From Mangrovactinospora gilvigrisea (GTDB lineage: Bacteria > Actinomycetota > Actinomycetes > Streptomycetales > Streptomycetaceae), in NCBI RefSeq assembly GCF_001879105.1, contig NZ_MLCF01000013.1:1-32564 (forward strand): DNA of 32,564 bases, written 5' to 3'. The notes beneath the pieces were generated by a model. That model was not told the origin of the DNA, did not search any database, and saw only the letters and a program-made list of their open reading frames with translations. A program made the translations under genes and the position numbers. The first letter of the stretch is position 1. Every line of letters starts with the position of its first letter. This document shows, one piece after another, positions 1 through 8,336 of this stretch.

Positions 1-1
1 A

Positions 2-252
2 CCCACCGAGGGCCCGCGAGTACGTGACGCCTTCTTCATGAAGCTGATCCTGGCTCCCGCCACCGGGATCACCGACCGCCTCGCGCTGATCAACAACCAG
101 CGCCGCCACTACCTCAACCACATGCGGCAACTGCAACGCCAGGACGCCGCCACCGATCCGGGGAACCGAGTCGCTCATCTGCTGATGGAAGGCGCCATGC
201 TGCACCTGCAGGCAGATCTCGACTGGCTGGAGCGCTGTCAGGAGGATCTTGA

Positions 253-256
<4 letters not shown>
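2..256 (+). CDS. PadR-family transcriptional regulator, C-terminal part (5' end outside window)
   Basis: The frame is open from the left edge, so only about 84 C-terminal residues are present. They contain the stretch [12 protein letters not shown], typical of the start of the PadR C-terminal (Vir-type) dimerisation domain, followed by a long amphipathic helix rich in Q, R, H and L and ending [10 protein letters not shown]. PadR proteins are winged-helix repressors that often control neighbouring export genes. The stop codon overlaps the start of the ABC ATPase (ATGA, 253-256), so the three genes that follow one another here look like one operon and the regulator probably controls this transporter. 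The DNA-binding domain lies outside the window, so the family call rests on the C-terminal pattern alone. Confidence 0.72.
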
Positions 257-1038
<782 letters not shown>

Positions 1039-1044
1039 CGCACC

Positions 1045-3351
1045 GTGCGTGCACTCCCGCGCCTGATCGTTGTCGATCTCCGCGCCTACCGCGGTCAAGC
1101 CATCCTCATCGTCCTGATCACCGCCGCCATCACCGCCGCCCTGGTGCTCGCCAGCGCCGTCACCGTCAGCGCCACCGCGCCCTGGCAACGCACCTTCCGG
1201 CAATCGCACGCCGCCCACATCTGGATCCACACCACCCCCGGCACCTCCGCCACCAGCCTGGCCCACCTGCCCGGTGTCGTGACCGTGGCCGGCCCCTACC
1301 CGACCATTTCCACCACCCTCATCCACGCCGGACACAGCGTCCCCCTGGAACTGCGCGGCGTCGCCGGCACCCCGGCCGTCTCCCGCCCCCTGGTCCGCTC
1401 CGGCAAATGGCTGTCCCCCCAAACCCCCGACGGCATCGTCCTCGAGCGCTCCCTGGCCCGCTCCCTCTGGACGGGGACCGGTGACCACCTCACCGTCCGC
1501 GGCGCCGACGGCACCCCCCACACCCTGCGCGTCGTCGGTGTCGCCGACACCGCCGACCAGGCCTCCTACCCCGCCACCAGCCCCGGACTTGCCTGGATCC
1601 AACCCGCCGAACTCCAGCGCATCGAACCCTCGGCCGCCCGCACCAACCACGCCATCGGACTGCGCCTGACCGACCCGGCCGCCACCGACTTCATGGCGCA
1701 ACGCGCGGTCACCCAACTGGGCAGCGACCACGTCACCCGCGTGACCACCTGGCAAGAGGTCCGCACCGAAATGGAGGTCGACAACCGCCTGCTGGGCGTC
1801 CTGCTCGGCGTCTTCGGCCTCGCCGCGCTCGCCGCCGTCGCCCTGGGCATCGCCGGCGCGGTCGGCGCCCGCGTCCGCGCCTACCTCCGCGACATCGCCA
1901 TCCTCAAGGCCATCGGCGTCACGCCCGCCCAGGTCATTCAGATCTTTCTGATCGAGCACAGCCTGCTCGCCCTGCTCGGTATCGCCGCCGGCATCACGGC
2001 AACCGAAATGACCGGCCCGCACCTGCCCGGACTCTTCGGCGATGCCATGACCGTGTGGGACGCTCAACCCAGTCACCTGGCACTGCTCCTCGTCGGCGGC
2101 CTCGGCGCCCTGCTCGCCATCGCCCTGGCCACCGCGCTGCCCGCCTGGCGCGCCGGACAGGTCGCCCCGATCCCCACCGTCCGCATCGCCACCCCCGGCA
2201 GCGCCATGTCCTACCCCGCTCGCCTGGCCCTGCTGCTACGTCTGCCCCCGGCACTGATCCTCGGCGGCCGCGACGCCCTGCACCACCCCACCCGCGCAGC
2301 CCTGACCATCGGCCGGCTCGCGGTCACCATGGTCTTGCTGACCATCGCCCTCGGCGGCTGGAGCACCGTCAGCGACCTGCGCGCCCACCCCGAACGCGTC
2401 GGCGTCGCCACCTCCATGACCGCCCGCCCCACCACCACCCTGCCCGAGACCACCACCCGCCAACTCCTTGACGCCAACCCCGACATCACCGCCAGCTACC
2501 CCGGCGTCGAAACCCAGGCCCTCATCCCCGGCCAGACCTCCACCATCACCCTGCGGGCGCTTGGCACCAGCAACCAGCCCTACCCCTACGCGATCGCCGC
2601 CGGCCGCCGCATCACCAACCCCGACGAAGCCGTCGCCGGCCAACGCCTGCTGGACATCCTCCACATCAAGGTCGGCGACTGGATCCGCATCACCGTCAAC
2701 GGCACCCCGCACATCTTCCACATCGTGGGCCGCAGCATCGAACTCGACCACAACGGCGCCGTCCTGTCGGCCGGACTGGACTCCCTCACCCGCCCCGGCC
2801 AGCCCCTCAACCCCCAGTACTACGCCCTGACCTTGCGCCCCCATGCCTCCCCGGAAGCCGTTCGCACCGCCATCACCACCGCCTCCCACCACCGATTGGA
2901 CGTCGAACCCGTTGCCAACCCCGCGGATGCGCTCGGCTCCATCCGCATCCTGTCCATCGGGCTGATGATCGTCCTCGTGCTGATCGCCGTCGCCGAACTG
3001 ATCACCGCCACCACCAGCGGCATCCGCGAACACCAACGCAACCTCGGCGCGCTGCGGGCGATCGGCCTCACCCCCCGTCAGGTCACCGCGGTGCTGGTGA
3101 CCAGCACATCCCTGCTCGCCCTCGCCGGCACCCTGCTCGGCGCCCTCCTGGGCGCAGCCGCCTGGAGCATCGTCGCCGACGCACTCGGCCGAGCCAGCGG
3201 CATCGGCACCAACGTCGCCCGGCTGCCCACCTGGCCCACGCTGCTGACGGTGTGTGCCGCCGCCGTCGCCCTTGCGGCCGCCGTCGCTGCCCTTCCCGCC
3301 ACCCGTGCTGCGCGCGCCCCGGCCACCCAGACCCTGCGCACCGCGGCCTAG
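1045..3351 (+). CDS. FtsX-like ABC transporter permease (MacB type, two FtsX domains)
   Basis: 768 aa starting at GTG 1045, 6 bp after the ATPase stop. An N-terminal membrane segment (about residues 16-38) is followed by a large extracytoplasmic domain of some 200 residues. A first FtsX block of three membrane helices then spans about 245-365, including the conserved cytoplasmic loop [17 protein letters not shown] second extracytoplasmic domain follows, and a second FtsX block covers about 630-755 with the matching loop [17 protein letters not shown]. This duplicated arrangement is typical of actinobacterial FtsX-like permeases, which couple ATP hydrolysis by the upstream protein to extracytoplasmic conformational changes. 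It completes the PadR-ABC-permease operon. The substrate is unknown. Confidence 0.93.
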   Translation: MRALPRLIVVDLRAYRGQAILIVLITAAITAALVLASAVTVSATAPWQRTFRQSHAAHIWIHTTPGTSATSLAHLPGVVTVAGPYPTISTTLIHAGHSVPLELRGVAGTPAVSRPLVRSGKWLSPQTPDGIVLERSLARSLWTGTGDHLTVRGADGTPHTLRVVGVADTADQASYPATSPGLAWIQPAELQRIEPSAARTNHAIGLRLTDPAATDFMAQRAVTQLGSDHVTRVTTWQEVRTEMEVDNRLLGVLLGVFGLAALAAVALGIAGAVGARVRAYLRDIAILKAIGVTPAQVIQIFLIEHSLLALLGIAAGITATEMTGPHLPGLFGDAMTVWDAQPSHLALLLVGGLGALLAIALATALPAWRAGQVAPIPTVRIATPGSAMSYPARLALLLRLPPALILGGRDALHHPTRAALTIGRLAVTMVLLTIALGGWSTVSDLRAHPERVGVATSMTARPTTTLPETTTRQLLDANPDITASYPGVETQALIPGQTSTITLRALGTSNQPYPYAIAAGRRITNPDEAVAGQRLLDILHIKVGDWIRITVNGTPHIFHIVGRSIELDHNGAVLSAGLDSLTRPGQPLNPQYYALTLRPHASPEAVRTAITTASHHRLDVEPVANPADALGSIRILSIGLMIVLVLIAVAELITATTSGIREHQRNLGALRAIGLTPRQVTAVLVTSTSLLALAGTLLGALLGAAAWSIVADALGRASGIGTNVARLPTWPTLLTVCAAAVALAAAVAALPATRAARAPATQTLRTAA

Positions 3352-3452
3352 CGGCCTCGGGAACGCCGGAGGCTACCGGTGCGTCCTGTTCGACAAACCG
3401 CCGTGTCCTCAAGGCCACCCGCCCCAACCTGCGCGGCAGAAACGGGGGAACC

Positions 3453-3656
3453 ATGTCCCAGCCCTCACCGATCACCCGGGAAGTCCTCTGGCGGCTGAGC
3501 CGGCCCCTGTCTCACCCCGAGGGCCGCATCCGGCTGGCCGACGACGACGCCGTCACCATCCACCAGGACCTCGCCGCCTGGGAGCACTGCTGCGGCTGCC
3601 ACGCCTCCAACGACACCTCTGCCGCCACCCCTGCGGGATCATCCGCCGCACCCTAG
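3453..3656 (+). CDS. Small hypothetical protein with a CCGCH motif
   Basis: 67 aa from ATG 3453. A GGGGGAA ribosome-binding site ends two bases before the ATG; this is close spacing, but the same GGGGGA type precedes several other genes in this window. The N-terminal half reads like a compact folded domain (TREVLWRLSRPLSHPEGRIRL), followed by HQDLAAWEHCCGCHASND, whose cysteines and histidines could bind a metal. No membrane segment or signal peptide is visible. It lies 100 bp after the permease and ends just before a strong hairpin, so it may be the last gene of the ABC operon. I do not recognise the family. Confidence 0.5.
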   Translation: MSQPSPITREVLWRLSRPLSHPEGRIRLADDDAVTIHQDLAAWEHCCGCHASNDTSAATPAGSSAAP

Positions 3657-3673
3657 CTCCACCTTGATCCAAG

Positions 3674-3713
3674 CCGGCGGGCCCGCCCCGAAGACTCGGA
3701 GCGGGCCCGCTGG
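3674..3713. terminator. Bidirectional hairpin terminator
   Basis: Two 17-nt arms (3674-3690 and 3697-3713), matching at 15 of 17 positions around a 6-nt loop, lie between the converging small CDS and the LAETG gene. The GC-rich stem without a long U tract is usual for actinomycete terminators. Confidence 0.75.
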
Positions 3714-3724
3714 ATGGTGCTGTG

Positions 3725-4534
3725 TCAGTTGGCGGCCTTGCGGCGGCGCGCCGCAAACCAGGCCAGGCCGCCGCCGACCACGACCAGCGCAGCCGCGCCG
3801 CCCGCGATCATCGGGGTCTGCGAGCTCGCACCGGTCTCGGCCAGCCCCGTGCCGTTGCCGCCGTTGGAGGAGGGCGCCGGCGCCGCGGATGCGGAGGAGG
3901 ACCCGGTCGGCTCAGGCTTGGTCGTCGGCTTCGACGACGGCACGGCCGTGGGCTGCGAGGACGGCTTCGAGGTCGGCTTGCCGGTCGGCTTGGTCGTCGG
4001 CTTCGACGACGGCGTCGGCTTGGTCGTCGGCCCCGAGATGTCGTAGGTGTACTTGCCCGACTTGGTGTTGTTGTCCGGGTAGACGTCGGTGTCGTCGGAG
4101 GCGATCGACACGCTGACATCCTGCGACTTGCCGCTGAACCAGGTCTGCAGCGCGACCTCGCCCATCTTGGAGGTCGGCGCCAACTGCGCCATCCCCAGCA
4201 CCACCTTGTGAGCGCTGTAGGACTTGACCGTCCAGCCCGGTGCTTCCTTGGCATTGGGCTTGCCGAAGGAGATGTTGCGCTTGCCGGTGACCGTCATGGT
4301 CACGTTGTGCGCGGTCGAGCCGTTGCCGTACCCGTTGTTGCCGTAGTTGATCTGGAAGCCGTGCTGCACGGCACCGGTGTTGCCGTCGACGGTGACGATC
4401 CACGGCAGCTGGGCCGTCAGATCCACACCCTCGCCGCCGTCGGCGAACGCCGAGCCGGCACCGGCCAGCTGGGCCAGACCGAGGCCGCCCGCGACAGCGG
4501 CAACGGCGGTGAACTTCTTCAGACGTGCGTTCAT
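3725..4534 (-). CDS. Sortase-anchored (LAETG) cell-surface protein
   Basis: 269 aa. The ATG at 4534 is chosen because it begins a clean signal peptide (MNARLKKFTAVAAVAGG, cleavage likely after SAFA at about residue 30); the longer open frame upstream is not signal-like. A folded domain of roughly 140 residues follows, with repeated Asn/Gly and beta-strand-like patches. Next comes a Pro/Thr/Ser/Lys stalk made of TTKPT, SSKPT and TGKPT repeats, which would span the cell wall. The C terminus has LAETG (about 231-235), a hydrophobic helix and an ARRRK tail. LAxTG is the signal used by class E sortases of high-GC Gram-positives. The product should be covalently linked to peptidoglycan. The ectodomain's function is not recognised. 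Confidence 0.9.
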   Translation of the reverse strand: MNARLKKFTAVAAVAGGLGLAQLAGAGSAFADGGEGVDLTAQLPWIVTVDGNTGAVQHGFQINYGNNGYGNGSTAHNVTMTVTGKRNISFGKPNAKEAPGWTVKSYSAHKVVLGMAQLAPTSKMGEVALQTWFSGKSQDVSVSIASDDTDVYPDNNTKSGKYTYDISGPTTKPTPSSKPTTKPTGKPTSKPSSQPTAVPSSKPTTKPEPTGSSSASAAPAPSSNGGNGTGLAETGASSQTPMIAGGAAALVVVGGGLAWFAARRRKAAN

Positions 4535-4710
4535 GGGACTACTGGAGCCTTCCCCCGGTGGGACACAAGGGCGGTCGCGACGCGACAGTGCGGCGCGCCC
4601 TACCCCCGCATGGACGAATAAATCGCATGTAAGCACGTCAAGGGCCGTCACAGGCGCCTCAGAAGCGATCTCCTGCCCAACGTTTATTCAACTGTGCCCG
4701 CCCGTTCGAT

Positions 4711-4750
4711 TCGTGATCACGATGACGTAGCAGTGGTTCTCGTGGTCACG
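4711..4750. promoter_or_regulatory. Two CGTGRTCACG palindromes (possible operator pair)
   Basis: TCGTGATCACGA is a perfect 12-bp palindrome at 4711-4722, and CGTGGTCACG, the same site with one change, lies at 4741-4750, 29 bp apart start to start. They sit 180-215 bp upstream of the LAETG gene, in the 546-bp divergent region between that gene and the SGNH hydrolase gene. Paired identical palindromes suggest a dimeric regulator, but which one is unknown. Confidence 0.35.
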
Positions 4751-4783
4751 TCAAATGCGTTTCCGTGGCGGCTAGTTGACTAC

Positions 4784-4814
4784 TGGCCAGTGCCAATGCC
4801 GTGATTGGCGGCCA
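4784..4814. promoter_or_regulatory. Inverted repeat in the divergent intergenic region
   Basis: TGGCC-AGT-GCCAAT pairs with ATTGGC-GGCCA around a 6-nt loop, giving an 11-bp stem with a 3-nt bulge. It could be a transcript hairpin or an operator. Apart from this hairpin, the palindrome pair at 4711-4750 and the 13-mer at 5001, I see nothing in 4535-5080. Confidence 0.3.
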
Positions 4815-5000
4815 CCTATGCCCCCGAATACGGCCGCTCTGGCGATAGCTCGGACCCGTCGCAACGGCCCGTCACGAACGGGCGCCACCGCAACCGGCAC
4901 ACCTCCGCCGCATCCCCCCGGTGGTGCGTCCCCTGTCCCTGCACGGTGCAGGGTGCGTCACCGCACCCGCGTTCGACAGACAGCGTTCACCGCATCTGAT

Positions 5001-5013
5001 AAGTGTCTAGACG
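5001..5013 (+). promoter_or_regulatory. GTCTAGAC-centred site upstream of the SGNH hydrolase gene
   Basis: AAGTGTCTAGACG with its palindromic GTCTAGAC core lies 68 bp before the chosen ATG, directly after a GATAAG stretch that could serve as a -10 element. The identical 13-mer recurs at 14437, also next to a -10-like box. The core resembles that of GntR/DasR-type operators (TCTAGA core), but the flanks do not match the DasR consensus well. Confidence 0.4.
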
Positions 5014-5080
5014 GAACTGTTGTGGCTGGCCAAGCGTCCTTGGCCACGGCTGACCGATGAGCCGAGACGGGGGATGGCGA

Positions 5081-6187
5081 ATGAGAAGTCGGAGAGCAGC
5101 CGCGCTTGCGGTGGGGATAGCCGCCGCTGTGCTGATGGTCGCAGGCTGCGGCGAGGGATCAGGCGCGGCCAAGGCGTCCGTCTCCAGCTCCCCCTCAGGC
5201 AATGCGGCACGTCCGGCGGCCGCCGAACTGACCGCCACCGCCGAGAAGACCCTGCACACCGAGGCGGACGCGCTCTACGGCGCCGCAGCAAAGATCCCCA
5301 GCTTCGGCAAGCGCCGCACCTCACTGATCGGGGTGGGCGACAGTGAAATGTCGGGGGAGGGCCTGGGCCACTACGCCGCGGGCACCGACGGCCCCGCCAA
5401 CTACTGCCACCGTTCGTCGAGCGCGGCCATCAACCACACGGGCCTGGATGTCGATACCGTCTACGACTTGGCGTGCTCCGGCGCCACCAGTGCAGATGTC
5501 CGCGCCGGAGCCAAGGCGCAGTATGCCGATCAGCGGCCCCAGGCCGAGACGCTGGCGATCCGCGCTCGATTGACGCGCGTGAAGGCCGTCGCCCTGATGG
5601 TGGGGGCCAACGATGTCAACTACGGCTCGGTGATGGCCGACTGCGTCACCCGGGCACTGCGCTTTAAGCAGCCGTGCCAAAAGACTTACGGCCCGGGATG
5701 GAAGGCGCGGGTCGCGGCGAAGATGCCCTCGGTGGCGGCATCGGTGCGCAGCATCCAAAAGGTCATGCACGATGCCGGCTATCTCCCCGGGGACTACCGC
5801 CTGGTGGTGATGAGCTACCCCTCGCCCCTGGGGCCGGGCACCCACGGCAGCGGCACCGGCTGCCTTGCCTACTCCTCGGACGGCAAGTGGGCGCGGGATA
5901 CCGCAGACCCGGTGCTGTCGGCCGGACTGCGCGGCGTGGCGCAGCAGACAGGGGCGGGCTTCCTCGATCTGTCGAAGGCGTTCCTCGGGCACGAGGCGTG
6001 CTCAACGAAGCCGTGGGTCCGCGGCGTTCAGTTGGAGTTGAAGAACCGCAACAGCATGGCGGCCGGCTCCTACCATCCGAATGCGACCGGGCACCGGATG
6101 ATCGCCAGGTGCTTGGGAGCCTACTTCGCGGCTGCCAAGGCCGACGGCGTGTGCACGGCGTCGGGAACGGCCGTGCGCCTGAGTTGA
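5081..6187 (+). CDS. Secreted lipoprotein SGNH/GDSL hydrolase
   Basis: 368 aa from ATG 5081, preceded by a GGGGGA ribosome-binding site; the ATG at 5057 has none. The N terminus MRSRRAAALAVG continues into a hydrophobic stretch and the lipobox VAGC (Cys 23), so the mature enzyme is lipid-anchored on the outer face of the membrane. SGNH blocks are present: GDSEMSGEG with nucleophile Ser 88, a block II-like CSGATSADV, GAND (175-178), and the catalytic histidine in SYHPN (about 332) with a second GH. The residue that would be Asp in a DxxH triad is not evident, as in actinomycete SGNH esterases that work with a Ser-His dyad. Six or more cysteines suggest disulfides. Probable lipid or carbohydrate esterase; the substrate is unknown. 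Confidence 0.88.
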   Translation: MRSRRAAALAVGIAAAVLMVAGCGEGSGAAKASVSSSPSGNAARPAAAELTATAEKTLHTEADALYGAAAKIPSFGKRRTSLIGVGDSEMSGEGLGHYAAGTDGPANYCHRSSSAAINHTGLDVDTVYDLACSGATSADVRAGAKAQYADQRPQAETLAIRARLTRVKAVALMVGANDVNYGSVMADCVTRALRFKQPCQKTYGPGWKARVAAKMPSVAASVRSIQKVMHDAGYLPGDYRLVVMSYPSPLGPGTHGSGTGCLAYSSDGKWARDTADPVLSAGLRGVAQQTGAGFLDLSKAFLGHEACSTKPWVRGVQLELKNRNSMAAGSYHPNATGHRMIARCLGAYFAAAKADGVCTASGTAVRLS

Positions 6188-6212
6188 CGGTGTGTCGCCA
6201 CGCGGCGCGAAC

Positions 6213-6968
6213 CTAGTTAGCCTTGCGGAAGGCCTCGACGACCTCGGCGGCGATGCGGCCACGCGCGTTGACCTTGTACCCGTGTTCCGCGGCCCAGGCG
6301 CGGATTGCCGCGGTGTCGGACGCGGCCGGGGCCTTCGGTGTGATCTTGCGGCCCCCGACACGGCGGGCGTTGTCGATCCATTCCTGGACCGACTCGCTGA
6401 GAGCCTTCTGATGCTGATCGTTCAAGTCGATCTCATAGTCGACGCCCTGGTAGCCGAACCGGATTGTTCCCGATGCGACGGACCCGTCGATATCGTCGAC
6501 GAGAATGGTTTTGACCTGCTGCGCCATCGTGTTACCCCCTTGCATAGTTTTGAGGTCCTCGGTGGGGGAATTGTATCCGACCAGGTCGACCTGGGGTCCA
6601 GTGGAAGGGGTCGCTTCCGGGGACGCGAGAGCAACGGCCCGCTGCGGTGCACCACCTCGTTGCGCAGCGGCAAGACCCGTGTCGTCGCTGGTGGAAGCGG
6701 TGGCCGGAGGCTTCTTGGAGCATATCGGGCAGACGGCGCCAACCGCGCCGGAGTCTGTGGACCGGAATGGAACACTGCAGCGTTCGCAAACGGTTATTGC
6801 CCTGGAGGTGCTTTCCCGAGAGTCTGGCATGTCCTGGGCGGAAGGCGCGTCAACGGTGCGGCAGGAACATTGTGCGCACACGCATCCACCATCGGCGGGA
6901 GAGTAGCAGTTCTGACAGTAGCACAGGCACCCGCCCTCGCCATCAAAGTGCTCTGTATCGTGCCGCAT
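6213..6968 (-). CDS. lsr2: Lsr2 nucleoid protein with an N-terminal cysteine-rich (zinc-ribbon-like) extension
   Basis: 251 aa from ATG 6968, which has a GAGGGG ribosome-binding site; a GTG 12 bp further up is the alternative. Residues 148-251 are a complete Lsr2. The dimerisation domain begins MAQQVKTILVDDIDGS and contains GVDYEIDL, and the DNA-binding domain has IRAWAAEHGYKVNARGRI, with the RGR AT-hook-like motif that grips the minor groove of AT-rich DNA. Lsr2 silences horizontally acquired genes. Ahead of it are two cysteine clusters (C14xCxCxxC21, then C29xCxxCxC36) and a ribbon-like pair CERC/CPIC (61-64, 80-83), joined by a Pro/Ala/Ser linker. An internal ATG (6527) at the classical Lsr2 start has its own AAGGGGGT ribosome-binding site, so a short 104-aa form may also be made. 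The extension could instead be a separate upstream gene fused by chance, but no stop codon separates them. Confidence 0.8.
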   Translation of the reverse strand: MRHDTEHFDGEGGCLCYCQNCYSPADGGCVCAQCSCRTVDAPSAQDMPDSRESTSRAITVCERCSVPFRSTDSGAVGAVCPICSKKPPATASTSDDTGLAAAQRGGAPQRAVALASPEATPSTGPQVDLVGYNSPTEDLKTMQGGNTMAQQVKTILVDDIDGSVASGTIRFGYQGVDYEIDLNDQHQKALSESVQEWIDNARRVGGRKITPKAPAASDTAAIRAWAAEHGYKVNARGRIAAEVVEAFRKAN

Positions 6969-7188
6969 CGCGCCCCTCACTCGTCTTTAATGGAAGACGA
7001 TAGACCGCACCCCGGGGCCTCGTGAACGGTACGCCGGGTTGAGGAGGGCGAGCACCGCAGACCGTCCCTGCGGCGGGCACCTCCCAGGAAGGCGCGGACC
7101 GCCCAAAAGGGTCCTTCGGGACGCGGGGCGCACGACAACGGCGCCCCACCGCGAAGGCAGAGGGACGCCGATGCTTTTCGGCACCTGC

Positions 7189-7386
7189 TCAGGAGGTGAC
7201 GTTGCCGTGATGGAAGGTCAGGCGGTGGGACCGGGGTGAACGGTCCGCGTTCTTGCGGCCGCGCTGCTCCTTGCGTGCCTTGCGCACCTCGCGCAGCAGT
7301 CGCTGCTCGTCGGCCTCCTGGATCAGCTCAGCGGCGCGGAGGCGGAACATCTCGACGTTGGTGCCGGCGGTCGCATCGACGAACAT
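7189..7386 (-). CDS. Small basic hypothetical protein
   Basis: 65 aa from ATG 7386, with a GGGAGTG ribosome-binding site about 10 nt upstream. The sequence is a single predicted amphipathic helix (VEMFRLRAAELIQEADEQRL, then an Arg/Lys-rich stretch), followed by a basic tail. There is no signal peptide or membrane segment. Such short, charged, helix-only proteins occur next to regulatory genes in actinomycetes, but I do not recognise this one. Downstream, on the same strand, lies the Lsr2-like gene. The 220 bp between them hold only a weak GTCC-TTCG-GGAC hairpin (7111-7122). Confidence 0.5.
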   Translation of the reverse strand: MFVDATAGTNVEMFRLRAAELIQEADEQRLLREVRKARKEQRGRKNADRSPRSHRLTFHHGNVTS

Positions 7387-7689
7387 CTGGGGGTCACTCC
7401 CTTTCTGGCTCTGTCCTGGTAACCCCTAATCTCCTCTCTAAGGGGGGTGCCGGACATCGGGAGAGTTCCTCATCTTCCCAGGCCGAGGGGTCCTTAGACG
7501 CATCGCAATGATGGACATCGCCGCCTTAGACACCGCTGAGGGCCTTAGGAGTCCCTAGGCGGCGCGGGTTGCGTCGCCCGACGCCACTCGGGTTGGCCGC
7601 AGGTGTCTGCGGCCGACCGTCAGATGCGGCATGGGATGATCGCCCCGAATGCTGCGAGCCGGAGCAGACCGATCTGGTGGGGGCGTGAG
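7387..7689. other. Intergenic region with CCTTAG repeats
   Basis: The stretch separates the small minus-strand gene from the HTH gene on the plus strand and should hold both promoters. CCTTAG occurs at 7492, 7524 and 7543, with CCCTAG at 7553. The first two share CCTTAGAC. No -10/-35 pair stands out. The open frame of the following gene extends back to 7603, but the codons before 7690 look unconserved. Confidence 0.3.
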
Positions 7690-8268
7690 GTGCCGTACAA
7701 CAACCTGGTCCCCGGCCACTACAACATGGCCGGGCGGCTCGCGGCCGAGCTGGTCGCCGAGCAGCTGGACGAGCTGGTGACGTTCATCGCCTCGCCGCCC
7801 GCCACCGCCCGCGGACTCGCCGCCCGGCTGCGCTACCTGGCCGGCACGCGCGGCAGCGAGGCGCTGCGCCGGGCCGGTGTCGCCGTCACCCCCCGCACGC
7901 TGGCCCGCTGGCGGGCCGGCAGCCAGCGGCCCACCCCGGCCAACCGGGCCCGCGTCGACCTCGCCTACCGCACCCTGCGGCGCCGCAACGTCGCCGACCA
8001 CCTCGCCCGCCGGCTGGGGCGGGCCGGCCGCGGCACCCAGGTGGAGATCCACCCCGGCGACACCAGCGGCGTCGACCCCCGGCACCAGCGCGCCGGGGTG
8101 GCGGGCTTCCGCCGGGTGACGGTGCGTCACTGGGAGGGCATCGTCGACGCGTGGGCCGTCGGCGACCTGGATGAGCTGCGCGGCGAGGTCGAGGACGCGG
8201 TCCTGGAGCCGCTCGGCTCCGACTGGGGCGCCTACGAGTACAGCACCGGTGTCGGCTTCGCCGCCTGA
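7690..8268 (+). CDS. HTH protein, distantly like telomere terminal protein Tpg
   Basis: 192 aa from GTG 7690, chosen because GGGGG lies 6 nt upstream and the protein-like sequence starts there (PYNNLVPGHYNMAGRL). In-frame alternatives are GTG 7603, ATG 7624 and ATG 7636. The core contains GVAVTPRTLARWRAGSQRPT, a helix-turn-helix of the kind found in Tpg, followed by a basic helix (RRRNVADHLARRLGRAGRG), a beta-strand segment (TQVEIHP), and a C-terminal helix pair with WGAYEY. The order HTH, RR-rich helix, strand and C-terminal helices parallels the terminal proteins that cap Streptomyces linear replicons. Sequence identity is low, so a general DNA-binding role is the safe reading. The gene converges on the conservon. 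Confidence 0.65.
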   Translation: MPYNNLVPGHYNMAGRLAAELVAEQLDELVTFIASPPATARGLAARLRYLAGTRGSEALRRAGVAVTPRTLARWRAGSQRPTPANRARVDLAYRTLRRRNVADHLARRLGRAGRGTQVEIHPGDTSGVDPRHQRAGVAGFRRVTVRHWEGIVDAWAVGDLDELRGEVEDAVLEPLGSDWGAYEYSTGVGFAA

Positions 8269-8275
8269 GGAGTCC

Positions 8276-8307
8276 GCCGCCGGATCCCCTCTGTGAGAAC
8301 CGGCGGC
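8276..8307. terminator. Hairpin between convergent genes
   Basis: Perfect 8-bp stem GCCGCCGG/CCGGCGGC with a 16-nt loop. It lies 7 bp after the HTH gene and 29 bp after the conservon's last stop on the other strand, so it can serve both. Confidence 0.6.
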
Positions 8308-8336
8308 CTGCGCAACCCCTCCATCCGCGTCGCGGC

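Noticed and set aside
5001..5013. DasR (dre) operator
   Set aside because: Only the GTCTAGAC core agrees with the dre consensus; the outer positions do not, so only a GntR-like possibility is kept.
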